Assembly: GCF_000349565.1 (NCBI RefSeq)
Contig: NZ_KB714631.1
Coordinates: 430,683-475,064 of the forward strand
Direction: 5' to 3'
DNA from: Curtobacterium flaccumfaciens UCD-AKU
GTDB lineage: Bacteria > Actinomycetota > Actinomycetes > Actinomycetales > Microbacteriaceae
Length of the DNA: 44,382 nucleotides
A model generated the notes under the pieces. The model saw only the letters and a program-made list of their open reading frames with translations, made no database searches and was not told the origin of the DNA. Shown piece by piece: positions 10,509-19,444 of the stretch. The first letter of the stretch is position 1. The number at the start of each line of letters is the position of its first letter. The translations under genes were made by a program, and so were the position numbers.

Positions 10509-11570
10509 ATGACCGACGACACCCTGCACCTGTCCGTCCTCGACCTGGCCACCCGCGAGTACGGCCAGTCCAACACCGAGGCCCTGCAGGGGTCCATCGA
10601 CATGGCCGTGCACGCCGAGCAGCTCGGGTACGAGCGGTTCTGGGTCGCCGAGCACCACGGGATGCCGGGCATCACGTCCTCGGCCCCGGCGGTGCTGCTG
10701 AGCGCCGTGGGCGCGGCCACCTCGACGATCCGCATCGGATCCGGTGGCGTCATGCTGCCGAACCACGCGCCCCTCGTCGTCGCCGAGCAGTTCGGTACCC
10801 TCCGTGCCCTGTACGGCGACCGGGTCGACCTCGGGCTCGGGCGCGCTCCCGGCACCGACGGCGCGACCGCCATGGCGCTGCGCCGAACCGACCGACTCGA
10901 CGTCGACGACTTCCCGCAGCAGCTTGCCGACCTCATCGGCTTCTTCACCGGGATGGACGAGGCGAACCCGCTGTCCCGCATCCGCGCCGTGCCCGGGTAC
11001 GGGGACGTGCCGGAGTTCTGGCTGCTCGGGTCCTCCGGCTACAGCGCCCAGGTCGCGGGTGCGCTCGGCATCTCGTTCGCCTTCGCCCACCACTTCGCGT
11101 CGGACAACACCGAGGCGGCGCTCGCCCTGTACCGCGACTCGTTCCGTCCGTCGCGCTTCCGGCAGACGCCGAACGCGCTGATCGGCGTGCAGGTCGTCAC
11201 CGACGAGGACCCTGCCGTGATCGAGGAGCAGAGCGCGCCGGGCATGATCTCCTTCATCCGGATGCGCTCCGGCCGGAAGCCCGAGCCGGTGTCGATGGAC
11301 GAGGCGCGTGCGTACGAGTTCAACGACCTGGAGCGTCGGTTCATCGCGGCTCGCACCGAGCGTCAGGCCTACGGCAACGCCGAACAGGTCGCGGAGAAGA
11401 TCAACGCGCTCGTGGCGTCGACGGGGGCGAACGGTGTGATCGTGTCGCCCGGCGCTGCGCAGGCGCGGTACCGGCACCAGGCGCTCGACGTCGTGGCCGG
11501 GCTGCACGCCGCCGGCAAGCTCGTGCCCGCGGGTGCGTCAGCTGGCGCCGGGGCGTCGTCCGTCGGCTAG
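10509..11570 (+). CDS. LLM-class (luciferase-like) flavin-dependent oxidoreductase
   Basis: The 353-residue protein has the bacterial luciferase-like fold signature: an N-terminal strand LHLSVLDLA, the [13 protein letters not shown] segment, [22 protein letters not shown], and [12 protein letters not shown]. This matches the luciferase family oxidoreductase group 1 subfamily. Such enzymes use reduced FMN or F420; the substrate cannot be told from sequence. The ATG at 10509 is the only in-frame start at the conserved N-terminus. It has no good Shine-Dalgarno sequence. The gene ends in a hairpin shared with the convergent regulator gene. Confidence 0.9.
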   Translation: MTDDTLHLSVLDLATREYGQSNTEALQGSIDMAVHAEQLGYERFWVAEHHGMPGITSSAPAVLLSAVGAATSTIRIGSGGVMLPNHAPLVVAEQFGTLRALYGDRVDLGLGRAPGTDGATAMALRRTDRLDVDDFPQQLADLIGFFTGMDEANPLSRIRAVPGYGDVPEFWLLGSSGYSAQVAGALGISFAFAHHFASDNTEAALALYRDSFRPSRFRQTPNALIGVQVVTDEDPAVIEEQSAPGMISFIRMRSGRKPEPVSMDEARAYEFNDLERRFIAARTERQAYGNAEQVAEKINALVASTGANGVIVSPGAAQARYRHQALDVVAGLHAAGKLVPAGASAGAGASSVG

Positions 11571-11585
11571 TCCGGGTTCGTTCGT

Positions 11586-11642
11586 CGAGTGAGCAGAAGA
11601 TGTCGGGCCACCGCTCGTGACTCGACTTCTTCTGCTCACTCG
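11586..11642. terminator. Bidirectional terminator, 20-bp near-perfect inverted repeat
   Basis: Arms 11586-11605 and 11623-11642 pair at 19 of 20 positions; the core is CGAGTGAGCAGAAG. It sits between the convergent oxidoreductase (plus) and response regulator (minus), so it can serve both strands. The right arm contains TTCTTCT, which helps termination of the plus strand. Confidence 0.75.
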
Positions 11643-11655
11643 TTCGTGTGGTGCC

Positions 11656-12273
11656 TCAGGTGAGCAGGCCCAGGCGCGTGGCTGCAGCGACCGCCCCGAC
11701 GCGGGACCCGACGTCGAGCTTGCGGAAGACGTTGTAGACGTGCCGCTTGACGGTGCCGATCGCGAGTTGCAGGTCGGCGGCGATCTCGGCGTTGGTGCGC
11801 GCGGCGGCGAGGAGTCGCAGGACCTCGAGCTCGCGGTCGCTCAACGGTGAGCCGGCACGGGCCTCGGTGACCAGGTCGACGGGGAACGTGACGGGTGCCG
11901 CATCGGCCTGGGCTGCCCGGGCGATGCGGTCGACGAGTTCGCGGCTCGGGGTGTCCTTCGTGACGAAGTCGACCGCACCGGCGTCGAGCAGGGTACGACG
12001 GAGAACGGCGTCGCGGTGCATCGTGAGCACCACGACGCGGATGTCCGGGCGGGTGCGGCGCACGGTGGCGATCGTGGTGCGCGCCGGCGGGCCGTCGAGC
12101 TCGACGTCGAGGAGCAGGACGTCGATGGCGGCGGCCTCGGGGGAGTCGAGGACGTCGGACGGTCGTTCGCCGTGTGCGACGACGCGGATCGTGGGGACGG
12201 CGGCCAGGATCGTGGCGAGTCCTTCGCGGAACAGCCGGTGGTCGTCGACGATGGCGACGTGGGTGACGGTCAC
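11656..12273 (-). CDS. LuxR/NarL-type response regulator
   Basis: The 205-residue protein has a receiver domain with D10-D11, phosphoacceptor D56 in LLLDVEL, T84 and K106 in FVTKD. A LuxR-type helix-turn-helix follows (SPLSDRELEVLRLLAAA, then AIGTVKRHVYNVFRKL). The GTG start at 12273 overlaps the kinase stop (GTGA) and has GAAGGG upstream. With the kinase at 12270-13295 it forms a complete two-component system on the minus strand. Confidence 0.95.
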   Translation of the reverse strand: MTVTHVAIVDDHRLFREGLATILAAVPTIRVVAHGERPSDVLDSPEAAAIDVLLLDVELDGPPARTTIATVRRTRPDIRVVVLTMHRDAVLRRTLLDAGAVDFVTKDTPSRELVDRIARAAQADAAPVTFPVDLVTEARAGSPLSDRELEVLRLLAAARTNAEIAADLQLAIGTVKRHVYNVFRKLDVGSRVGAVAAATRLGLLT

Positions 12274-13295
12274 AGGGTGCCCTTCGGGATCGTCAGGCGG
12301 ACGGTGGTGCCGGTGCCCGGGGAACTCTCGACGGCGAGCCGAGCGCCGATCACCGCGGCGCGCTCGCGCATCGTCTGCTGCCCGAGGCGGCCGCCGGCGT
12401 CGCCCTGCACGTCGAAGCCCGGGCCGTCGTCGGCGACCGTCACGACCACGGCGGCGGCGGACCACGCGAAGCGCACCGAGGTCGTCGAGCCCGGGGCGTG
12501 CTTGCTGCGGTTCGTGAGCGCCTCGAGCAGGATCGTCAGCGCTTCCTCGGCCTGCCAGTTCGGCAGCGCAGCGGGCGTCCCCGTCGACTCGATGGACAGC
12601 CGGTCGTCGTCGGGGAACAGGTCGCGCACGTGCCGTCGGAGCGCATCGTCGAGCAGGGCATCCCCGACCCGGGCGTGCAGGCTCACCGCGAGGTCCTGCA
12701 CGTCGCCGAGGGCGCTCCGGAGCAGCCGTGCGGCGTCCTCGAGCTGGTCGGCGCGCTCGTCGGACGGCGGGTCCGTCAGCAGGACGAGGTCGAGGCGCTG
12801 CAACCCGGCGAGGATGCCGTGGGCGACGCGGTCGTGCAGGTCCCGCGCGATCCGGGTGCGGGAGTCCAGGTGCGCCGTGGTGAGGCGTTGGCGCAGTGCC
12901 TCCGTGTACGCGACTGCCCCGGCCGGGAACCGGCTCCAGATGCCGGCGTGCAGGGCCCTCGTGGCCCGCAGGACCTCGGCGGTGGACGTCGCACCGACCT
13001 CGTCGACGAAGACCGGCAGGTAGGCGTCGAACAGCATCTCCGCCGCGAGCATGGCACCGGCCGGGTGCTGCGCCTGCTCGGCGTGCAGACTGCCGGTCGC
13101 CAGGTGGTCGGGATCCAGGTAGGCGTTGCTCACCACGCTGGCCTCGGCTCCAGCTGCGTAGCGCTCGTGCGCCTCGGCGATCATCGACGTCACGTTCTCG
13201 ACCAGGTTCTGCGTCAGCACCGGGTCGTCGGCGATGTCGGGGAACTGCGCGGCGATCTGCGCGAGGAGGGCAGTGAGTCGATCGGGGATGTCCAT
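12270..13295 (-). CDS. Soluble sensor histidine kinase (HisKA_3 type)
   Basis: The 341-residue protein has no membrane segment. Residues 1-140 form a helical domain of unknown ligand, followed by a HisKA_3 phosphoacceptor helix with H154 in IARDLHDRVAHG. The HATPase domain has an N-box (ALTNRSKHA), VADDGPGFD and a final GTGTTVRLTIP. The ATG at 13295 (MDIPDRL) is chosen because residues encoded further upstream look non-conserved. The regulator gene overlaps its stop. The signal is presumably cytoplasmic. A relation of the N-terminus to RsbRD/PucR-type helical sensor domains is possible but not shown. Confidence 0.9.
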   Translation of the reverse strand: MDIPDRLTALLAQIAAQFPDIADDPVLTQNLVENVTSMIAEAHERYAAGAEASVVSNAYLDPDHLATGSLHAEQAQHPAGAMLAAEMLFDAYLPVFVDEVGATSTAEVLRATRALHAGIWSRFPAGAVAYTEALRQRLTTAHLDSRTRIARDLHDRVAHGILAGLQRLDLVLLTDPPSDERADQLEDAARLLRSALGDVQDLAVSLHARVGDALLDDALRRHVRDLFPDDDRLSIESTGTPAALPNWQAEEALTILLEALTNRSKHAPGSTTSVRFAWSAAAVVVTVADDGPGFDVQGDAGGRLGQQTMRERAAVIGARLAVESSPGTGTTVRLTIPKGTL

Positions 13296-13391
13296 GACGG
13301 TCGCGAGCGTATCGGCCGTGGTGCCGCGCGGATGTGTCGCACGCCGCACGATGGGCCACCGGACACATCGCCGCGACGATGAGCGCCCCGA

Positions 13392-13727
13392 TCACGGACG
13401 GAGTCGGACCTCGACCCAGGGGGCGGCGACCACCGCCCACACGGTGTCGCCGCGCTGCATGCCCGATGCGTTGACGGACTCGTCGCCGAACGAGCTCGCG
13501 CCGAACGAGCCCTGCCCGGTCGTGTACATCTTGACGTTGACGTTGACGTTGACGTTGACGCGGTTGCCGTCACGGCGGAGGTCCGTAATCACCGTCACCG
13601 GGAACGATTCCGTCGTCCGGATCTCCTCCGGAGTCGTGTCGAGCAGGAGCAGCGTTGACCCGGTGCGGTCACGTTCTCCATCGGAGCGTCGTCCAACGGC
13701 CCGTGCGGAGCCTCTGACTCTGAACAT
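13392..13727 (-). pseudogene. Truncated duplicate of the neighbouring lipoprotein gene
   Basis: An open frame of 111 residues matches the C-terminal part of the lipoprotein encoded at 13863-14363: STLLLLDTTPEEIRTTESFP here against YTLLLPDANPEDIRTTEPFP there. Both share FTTGHGS/YTTGQGS, FGDEAIN/FGDESVN and the end PWEQVRLHP/PWVEVRLRP. The signal peptide, lipobox and first third are missing, and the first 22 residues do not match. There is no ribosome binding site. A run of VN dipeptides comes from a five-copy hexanucleotide repeat. I read it as a decayed tandem copy, though an expressed fragment cannot be excluded. Confidence 0.65.
13531..13560. repeat. Hexanucleotide repeat (TTGACG)x5
   Basis: Five perfect head-to-tail copies of TTGACG; on the minus strand they encode alternating Val and Asn in the truncated lipoprotein copy. 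The intact copy has RLELELF at the equivalent place and no such repeat, so it arose after duplication. Confidence 0.95.
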
Positions 13728-13862
13728 TTTTTTAGGGGGGAGCCTTGGAAGGCCTCAAGCATCCGCAACGGGCGTTGGGTCCCTGGCCTGACCGGCCACG
13801 AGCCGGACGGGGTGCGGCGCCCGGTCTTCTAGGAGCATGCAGGCTTCCACGTCCTCGCGACG

Positions 13863-14363
13863 TCAGGGGTGAAGTCTGACCTGTTCCCATGGTTCGGGGA
13901 ACACCTCCAGCACTGTGCGACCGCAGGTCGTGCCGCGCGCCGAGGCGCCCCCACCGGGCTCCGCTGTCACCCGGGCGCACCCGAAAACGTTGATCGCCTC
14001 GTCACCGAACCAACCGGTCTGGCGTGACCCGTGGCCGGTGGTGAACAGCTCGAGCTCGAGTCGGCCACCGGTTGAGTGCAGCGCGGTGATGGCCGTCGTC
14101 GGGAAGGGCTCGGTCGTCCGGATGTCTTCGGGGTTGGCGTCCGGGAGGAGCAGCGTGTAGGCCTCGCCAGCTATTACCCGACGGCGCAGCTCGGTGAGGC
14201 TCCCACTCTCGTCGGCCACGACCGCCACGCGCTCCCGCACCTGCCGTGCGGCGTCGTCCATGTTAGAAGTGACCTTCGCCTCAGCGCTGCATCCTGTCAC
14301 GGACAAGAGGAATGCGAGGGCGAAACCAGCCCTGGCGGAACGAGCCTGCGATTGAGTTGTCAA
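13863..14363 (-). CDS. Putative lipoprotein coupled to the SGNH hydrolase
   Basis: I do not recognise a named family. A TTG start at 14363 overlaps the TGA of the large hydrolase (TTGA), giving 166 residues. The N-terminus is a lipoprotein signal peptide: a hydrophobic run AGFALAFLLS then lipobox VTGC, so the mature protein would be anchored to the outer face of the membrane. The rest is soluble, with three further cysteines near the C-terminus (FGCAR, TTCGR). Expression by coupling to the upstream gene suggests a shared role at the cell surface. A truncated copy follows 135 bases downstream. Confidence 0.7.
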   Translation of the reverse strand: MTTQSQARSARAGFALAFLLSVTGCSAEAKVTSNMDDAARQVRERVAVVADESGSLTELRRRVIAGEAYTLLLPDANPEDIRTTEPFPTTAITALHSTGGRLELELFTTGHGSRQTGWFGDEAINVFGCARVTAEPGGGASARGTTCGRTVLEVFPEPWEQVRLHP

Positions 14364-17300
14364 TAGCGTCCCCTGAGTGTGTCCTGCAGGACGGTGGCGT
14401 ACAGCCCTGTGCCGACGGTATTTGGGTGGAAGCTCTGCTGCGACACACCCCACTGCACGTTGTCACCGGGCCAAGGGAAGTCGACCAAGGGCTTGTCCCC
14501 GTTCCAAGGGGTACCCCCATTCTTCGCGTCGTACTCTACGAGGCCGTTGATCGCAGGGCTGCTCGAACAGATGTTCCGGCCGGAGAAGGTGGTCTTGGGG
14601 TCGCCGAAGTAGACGGCATGTCCCGCTCGGTTAGCCCGTGCTGCGGCGGCTTTCACCGTCGCGTTGAGGTGTTCGGCCGCGGCATCGAGCCACTCTTGGT
14701 CGACGGCCTTGATGCTCACGCAGGAAACGCCGTTCGAGAACATCGGCGGGTACCCGAGGATTGCGATCTTCGCATTGGGCGCGGCTTGCTGGATCGAGGA
14801 AAGTACCTCAAGGACCTTGTCTTCGGACGCGTCCGTGAGGTCCTTGGTCTTGTTCTCCAAGCTCTTGCCGTTCGATAGCTGTGGGAGCTCGCGGCATGGG
14901 GTCTGAAGCTTGCCCGCGACGACGCACTGTCGGACCACGTCGGAAAACCCGATGTCGTTCCCACCGATCGTGATCGTGACGAGGGTCGTGTTCTCGTCCA
15001 GGTAGCCCTGTTCGATCTGCGGGAGTTCCCTGGTCTTCGTGCCTCGCTCTCCGGCCGCATTAGCGCTGACATCGGCTGCGACAGCGCCGCTGCAGGCGAT
15101 GAAATGGTAGTCGAGTGTGGGGTCATTCGCGTCAGCCCGGGCACCAATGGACATCGTCGACGTTGAGACGGCTGCCTTGCGCGACCACGACGCATCCGAG
15201 CGGTGGCAGGCGTTCCTGGAACGCTCCTCGGTGCCGAAGTTGTCTGTCTCCGCGTAGTAGGGGTTGCCGTTCTTCGTGCCCCGCGCGCCCTCACCCGAGG
15301 AAAACGAGTCGCCCATGCTGACGATGATGTCCTTCGGCTTGGCGCTGAGTGGCTCGAACGCGACCGCATCCCAGGCGATGTCGTCGAGGTAGTCTTCTCC
15401 GTCAGCGGTCAGATTTGTCAGTGTGACCTTCGGCGTGCCACTGAACTGGAAGACACCGATGGACCGCCACGTGTTGGCGTAGGTCCGTTGGGGGAGCGCA
15501 CGACTCACCGGCTTCCCGTCCCCGCGGTCCACCTGGTAGACGGCTTGCTGCGTCCAGGCGGCATGGTCCGGAGTATGGACGTAAACGCGTCCCCACTTCC
15601 CAGCCATCGATTCGCCGAGGTTCCATGTCCCGCTGACTCGGGACGGGTAACCAGCGGCGTCGGCCCTCGTATGCGTGAAGAAGAAATGCCCGTTGAAGCC
15701 GCCGCCGAGCTGATGCGTGTCGATCTTCGATGGGTATGACCCGTCGGAGGCACGACCGAAGTCGAACCGGAATGATCCTTGCGACGCGACGGGGCTCCCG
15801 CATGCTGGGTTCACGGGCTTCTGGGACATAGTCGAACTCTCGACCGAGAGACTGAGGTCGTCCACGATCTTTGCCACGGACGGCAGCTCGGCGGTCCTCG
15901 CGCAGGCCGGCGGGAAGCTCGGCGACTTGCCGACGGACGCGCTTGCCTCGGTCATATAGGACGATGCCGGCGAGAAGCGGTGGAACGCGACGCCGCAGGT
16001 GGTCGCGCAGTCCTGCTTCCAGACCGCCTTGGCCTCCCACCAGCAGTGCGAGTCGACCCGGGTGCATCCGGGAGCGGCGCCGGTGTTGCACGCGTTAACC
16101 TTCGGGTTGCAGAAAGTATCCAGCGGAGGCTTCACCTTGCTGCGGTTGCGCGGGCCTTCCACATCGCCACCGTTCCACGATGCAGTCCGAAACCCACCGA
16201 CCTCCTCAGGGCCACCGCGCGCCGTCTGTCGTTCGATCAGGCCCTGGGAGAAGGCGGCGAAACCCATGACCTTCTCGGGGTACGGCCAGTTCTGCGGCTT
16301 GGAGGCGTCGGACGGACGTCCGTCCAGGAAAGGTAGTCGGTTCTGCGGGTAGTTGGGGTTGCCCGGGTTGTTCGACCAGCCGAGACCCTCATACCCCTTG
16401 TCATCCGGGCCCTGGTAGCCAGTGTTGTAGATCCACACTGCCCCGAACCAGTTCTCGATTTTCGAGGGGTCGTTGTTGTTGATCGTGATGCCCTTGGCCT
16501 GGAGCTGATTCCACTTGGCCGCCAGCATCTGCTGCGCACGTGCGATGTTCGCCTGGTAGTCCACCGCGACCGCCTGCTGCTTCGCTGCGGGCATCGCCGG
16601 GTTGTTCGCCGGCGACGAGCTCGAGACGCGCATCCCGTCCGTGATCTGGCCCACGCCGTACCCGCAATCGGCATTGTCGAACGCGACCTTCCAGAACGAG
16701 GCCTCGCTGGTCGAGGCGTCGCGGTCAGTACCGTAGAAGTTCCCGATGAGCGGGTTCCCGGTCTCCCCGGGGCTCGTGTATCTCGATGCTTGCCACAGGT
16801 TTGACTCCTGCATGAGGACGCCCAGCAGCACCTGATCCGGGATCTGGCCACCGCCCGTCAACGCGGTGCGGGGAAACATGCCCTGTGGCGTGTACGCGGA
16901 CATCGCGAGGTTACGCCAGTTCGCCGGTCGTGCTTCGGTGAGTTCGCCGCGCACGGCCCGGTTCACCGCCCACTCCACCTGCCGTGGCATAGGTTGTGCG
17001 GCCTGCATGCGGACGTCGTTCCGCGCGACAGCACAGGTGCGCTCGGCCTCGGCTGGGTTGCTCGCCGAACCGACAGTTGTCGCGGCGAGACCGGTGGCTG
17101 CCGCCGGCGTGACGCGAGCGGTGCGCGCGGGAGTTGCGACGGAGCGGCGCGGACCGTCGATGCGGGTGCCGTCGATGCTCTGAGTGACTGCTGGGACCCC
17201 GTCAGGAGTCGTGGTCGCGCGGACCTCCGCGGTTGCCCCGCTGGCAGTGCTCGTGAGTGGGACAACTACTTGCGCCCCGCCGTTCGTTTCGAGAGCCTCC

Positions 17301-18340
17301 GGAGTCTCGGAAGCTACCGCTCCCTCGGTGGACAGTTCGCTCGTCGGGGCGACATCAGGAGCGAAACGCAGTGAAGTGTGTGTGGCCGAGCGTCGGTCGT
17401 TCGATGCGCCCAATACCCACGTGCGACCCGCAGCGTCGGAACGGACGCCGACTCGATTGACCGTTCCGGACGCAACTACTTCCGGTGTGGCAGGTCCGGA
17501 CGGATCGACGGCGTCGTGAAGCCGCCGGACCGTGGCGACGTCGCCCTTCCGGTCGATCCAGGAGAGGGCACCGTCCTCGGCGAGGGAGAGGTCGTACGCA
17601 ACACCCTGCGTCTTCACCAGCGACCGAGCGCCGTCCTCGCTGATGTCCAGGATGCCGTGAGGGCCAGCGGCGAGCACGCGCCCGCCTTCCTGTGCGATCG
17701 GCGAGGTCACCTGACCATCGACTGCGACGTCGAGGAGATGCCGTCCGGTCGCGGCGTCGGCGGCACCGATGTGCGTGCGGATGCCGTCGAAGCGTGAGAA
17801 CGCCACGGTGCTGGTCGAACTGCAACCAGGGTTGAAGTACGCCATCGAGTAGCCCCGACCGAGCGACTGGACAGAGCCGTCTGCGGTGTCGACGATGGCG
17901 GCCCATCCACCCTCGTTAAACGCGTGGTCGTCGTTCGTGAACTCACGCGGCCCGTAAACCACGCCGACGTACTCGCCGTTCTCAGTGACGCACGTGTTCC
18001 CGATCCACTGGTCGGTCTCAACCCCCGGCACTGCAAGCGTGGTCAATGTTTGCATCGCGTACCCGCTCTTCGCCGTGCCCCGCAGTACCGAGAAGCCGTC
18101 GGCATCCCCGGTGGAAGTCACCACGGCGTCGGTGCTCCGCTTCCAACTCTTCCCGGAAAATGAGTCACGGGATCGCTCGGGTAGCGCCGAAGGTGCGGCT
18201 GCGCTGCTGTCGCTGCGCGGGACCGGGAGATCCGCGGATGGATCCGCGACGGCTTGCGCCGTATCGGGCTGCAAGGTGAGCGTACTCACGGTGATGGCAG
18301 CGACCAACGCAGCGGCGTATAACGATCGAGTCGAGCGCAA
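14360..18340 (-). CDS. Large secreted multidomain protein: lysozyme-like, golvesin-like and SGNH esterase domains
   Basis: The 1326-residue protein starts at TTG 18340 with GGGGGA five bases upstream and has a signal peptide (residues 1-30, ending near AQA). Residues of about 75-330 form repeated beta strands like a propeller. From about 460 to 740 there is a lysozyme/SLT-like module with an ES motif (E512 in LMQESN) and GYGVGQITDG. About 870-1000 resembles a golvesin C-terminal-like domain (GKWGRVYVHTPDH, EDYLDDIAWDAVAF). The C-terminal SGNH hydrolase has block I GDSFSSGEG (S1012), block III GGND (N1128) and block V SFHPN (H1305). It probably acts outside the cell on peptidoglycan or a surface polymer; the substrate is not known. 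Codon use is less GC-biased than in the flanks. Confidence 0.85.
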   Translation of the reverse strand: MRSTRSLYAAALVAAITVSTLTLQPDTAQAVADPSADLPVPRSDSSAAAPSALPERSRDSFSGKSWKRSTDAVVTSTGDADGFSVLRGTAKSGYAMQTLTTLAVPGVETDQWIGNTCVTENGEYVGVVYGPREFTNDDHAFNEGGWAAIVDTADGSVQSLGRGYSMAYFNPGCSSTSTVAFSRFDGIRTHIGAADAATGRHLLDVAVDGQVTSPIAQEGGRVLAAGPHGILDISEDGARSLVKTQGVAYDLSLAEDGALSWIDRKGDVATVRRLHDAVDPSGPATPEVVASGTVNRVGVRSDAAGRTWVLGASNDRRSATHTSLRFAPDVAPTSELSTEGAVASETPEALETNGGAQVVVPLTSTASGATAEVRATTTPDGVPAVTQSIDGTRIDGPRRSVATPARTARVTPAAATGLAATTVGSASNPAEAERTCAVARNDVRMQAAQPMPRQVEWAVNRAVRGELTEARPANWRNLAMSAYTPQGMFPRTALTGGGQIPDQVLLGVLMQESNLWQASRYTSPGETGNPLIGNFYGTDRDASTSEASFWKVAFDNADCGYGVGQITDGMRVSSSSPANNPAMPAAKQQAVAVDYQANIARAQQMLAAKWNQLQAKGITINNNDPSKIENWFGAVWIYNTGYQGPDDKGYEGLGWSNNPGNPNYPQNRLPFLDGRPSDASKPQNWPYPEKVMGFAAFSQGLIERQTARGGPEEVGGFRTASWNGGDVEGPRNRSKVKPPLDTFCNPKVNACNTGAAPGCTRVDSHCWWEAKAVWKQDCATTCGVAFHRFSPASSYMTEASASVGKSPSFPPACARTAELPSVAKIVDDLSLSVESSTMSQKPVNPACGSPVASQGSFRFDFGRASDGSYPSKIDTHQLGGGFNGHFFFTHTRADAAGYPSRVSGTWNLGESMAGKWGRVYVHTPDHAAWTQQAVYQVDRGDGKPVSRALPQRTYANTWRSIGVFQFSGTPKVTLTNLTADGEDYLDDIAWDAVAFEPLSAKPKDIIVSMGDSFSSGEGARGTKNGNPYYAETDNFGTEERSRNACHRSDASWSRKAAVSTSTMSIGARADANDPTLDYHFIACSGAVAADVSANAAGERGTKTRELPQIEQGYLDENTTLVTITIGGNDIGFSDVVRQCVVAGKLQTPCRELPQLSNGKSLENKTKDLTDASEDKVLEVLSSIQQAAPNAKIAILGYPPMFSNGVSCVSIKAVDQEWLDAAAEHLNATVKAAAARANRAGHAVYFGDPKTTFSGRNICSSSPAINGLVEYDAKNGGTPWNGDKPLVDFPWPGDNVQWGVSQQSFHPNTVGTGLYATVLQDTLRGRY

Positions 18341-18727
18341 GATTTCCCCCAGGTTAGCGGTGTGAATCCGCTGTGTATTCTCCGATGCTCGCTCACGCTA
18401 GCGGCGCGCAAAGCGCGATGTCTGTCCTCTCTTCGGCGGACGGTACCGCGGTTCTATTTGCGAAGGGCTCGAGGTCAGTCGACGAGCGCGGCGGGGTCAT
18501 TACATCGACCAAAGGGCGTCGCAAGCGAGCTTCTGGTGAAGCGCGAATCTTCGGTGGCGCAGACCCCCCGGAGGCCTCGTCGTGATGCGGCGAGTGATCG
18601 GGGGACAGGAGAGTCCTGCGAAGAACCGACAGCGCACTTCCTCGGCCGTTCACTAGGTTGAGCCCAGGAAAACGCAAGGTTGAGCGGGGAAACCTTTCCC
18701 GCACCGTTGCCGGGCCAGGGGGTTGGC
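18341..18727. other. Divergent intergenic region with no convincing gene
   Basis: It separates the minus-strand hydrolase from the plus-strand small exported protein and should hold both promoters. On the minus strand GAATAC (18375-18380) could be a -10 for the hydrolase. On the plus strand the nonamer AGGTTGAGC occurs twice (18655 and 18677) just before the ribosome binding site of the next gene. Open frames here have no coding-like composition. Confidence 0.45.
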
Positions 18728-19267
18728 GTGCAGAAATCGACGAAACTCATGTTCGCGCTCGGAGCGCTGTTGGTCGTCGCGGTCGGGTTCAGTGCGGTGC
18801 GTTCACAGGAACGCTCGGCCGCCGAGGCTGCTCCATCAGCCCAGCCGTCGATCATCACTCAGCACGACGTTACGGGGGCATGGACAGCTGCCACTGCCGC
18901 GATCCGGCAGCCGCTGCCCAATGGCATGGAGTTCCAGACGGACCCGCCGCCCTTCTTTGACGACGAAGCGAGCGGCCCTGAACCGGTTTACTCGCCGATG
19001 CTTCCTGCGCAGATCGCAGCTCGGTGGTGGCGTTGCGCCTGGATCGACGCGTCGCTGCACCCCGGATCCAGTAGGGCGACTGTCGCGCCGGAAGAAGCTC
19101 GTTCGGTGGTGGACGAGTGGAACGACATGCCTGGCATGCGGGGGAACGAAGCGTTCGTCGACTACGACGCGCGCATGGCGTCGGCAGCTCGCGAAGCGGG
19201 CAAGACCCCATTTGCCCTCGAATACGAACTCGACTGCGGGAAGTTAGTTTACACGCCGGAGTCTTAA
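18728..19267 (+). CDS. Small exported or membrane-anchored protein of unknown function
   Basis: I do not recognise the family. GTG at 18728 follows AGGGGG by five bases and gives 179 residues. Residues 8-25 form one hydrophobic segment (FALGALLVVAVGFSAV), either an uncleaved anchor or a signal peptide. The remaining part is acidic and soluble with two cysteines (WWRCAWID, LDCGKLV). Base composition is lower in GC than the core genes, as for its neighbours. A 7-bp hairpin follows the stop. Confidence 0.7.
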   Translation: MQKSTKLMFALGALLVVAVGFSAVRSQERSAAEAAPSAQPSIITQHDVTGAWTAATAAIRQPLPNGMEFQTDPPPFFDDEASGPEPVYSPMLPAQIAARWWRCAWIDASLHPGSSRATVAPEEARSVVDEWNDMPGMRGNEAFVDYDARMASAAREAGKTPFALEYELDCGKLVYTPES

Positions 19268-19269
19268 TC

Positions 19270-19287
19270 GCCGCCCCGCTGGGCGGC
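19270..19287 (+). terminator. Short hairpin after the small exported protein
   Basis: GCCGCCC and GGGCGGC pair perfectly around CGCT, three bases after the TAA stop. No T-tract follows. Confidence 0.5.
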
Positions 19288-19289
19288 AC

Positions 19290-19436
19290 GATGAGCCGTT
19301 GGTGCTCGTCGACGGCATCCCGCTGTTCGCGGGCCAGAGCATCCGCCAATCGAGCGGTTGGAAGGTGTCGGAGCCACTGCTCCGACGCCTAGTACAAGAG
19401 GTATCGCTCACCAGTGCTACCTCGACCATCACCTAG
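19290..19436 (+). pseudogene. Possible remnant of a coding sequence
   Basis: An open frame ending at TAG 19434-19436 reads EPLVLVDGIPLFAGQSIRQS and continues to SLTSATSTIT. Its first half has the GC-rich third positions of real genes here. There is no start codon with a ribosome binding site and no recognised family. It may be the tail of a lost gene, or chance. Confidence 0.2.
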
Positions 19437-19444
19437 GGGAAAAC

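Noticed and set aside
11656..13440. A single 594-codon frame covering regulator and kinase region on the minus strand
   Set aside because: Only its last 205 codons are homologous to anything recognisable; the remainder is a shadow of the kinase gene, which runs in a different frame.
13728..13740. Run of seven T's as a plus-strand terminator
   Set aside because: No plus-strand gene ends nearby and no stem precedes it; it lies at the broken end of the duplicated lipoprotein gene.
18362..18661. Plus-strand open frame of 99 codons before the small exported protein
   Set aside because: It has a basic, low-information composition, no ribosome binding site and no family; it is best read as intergenic.
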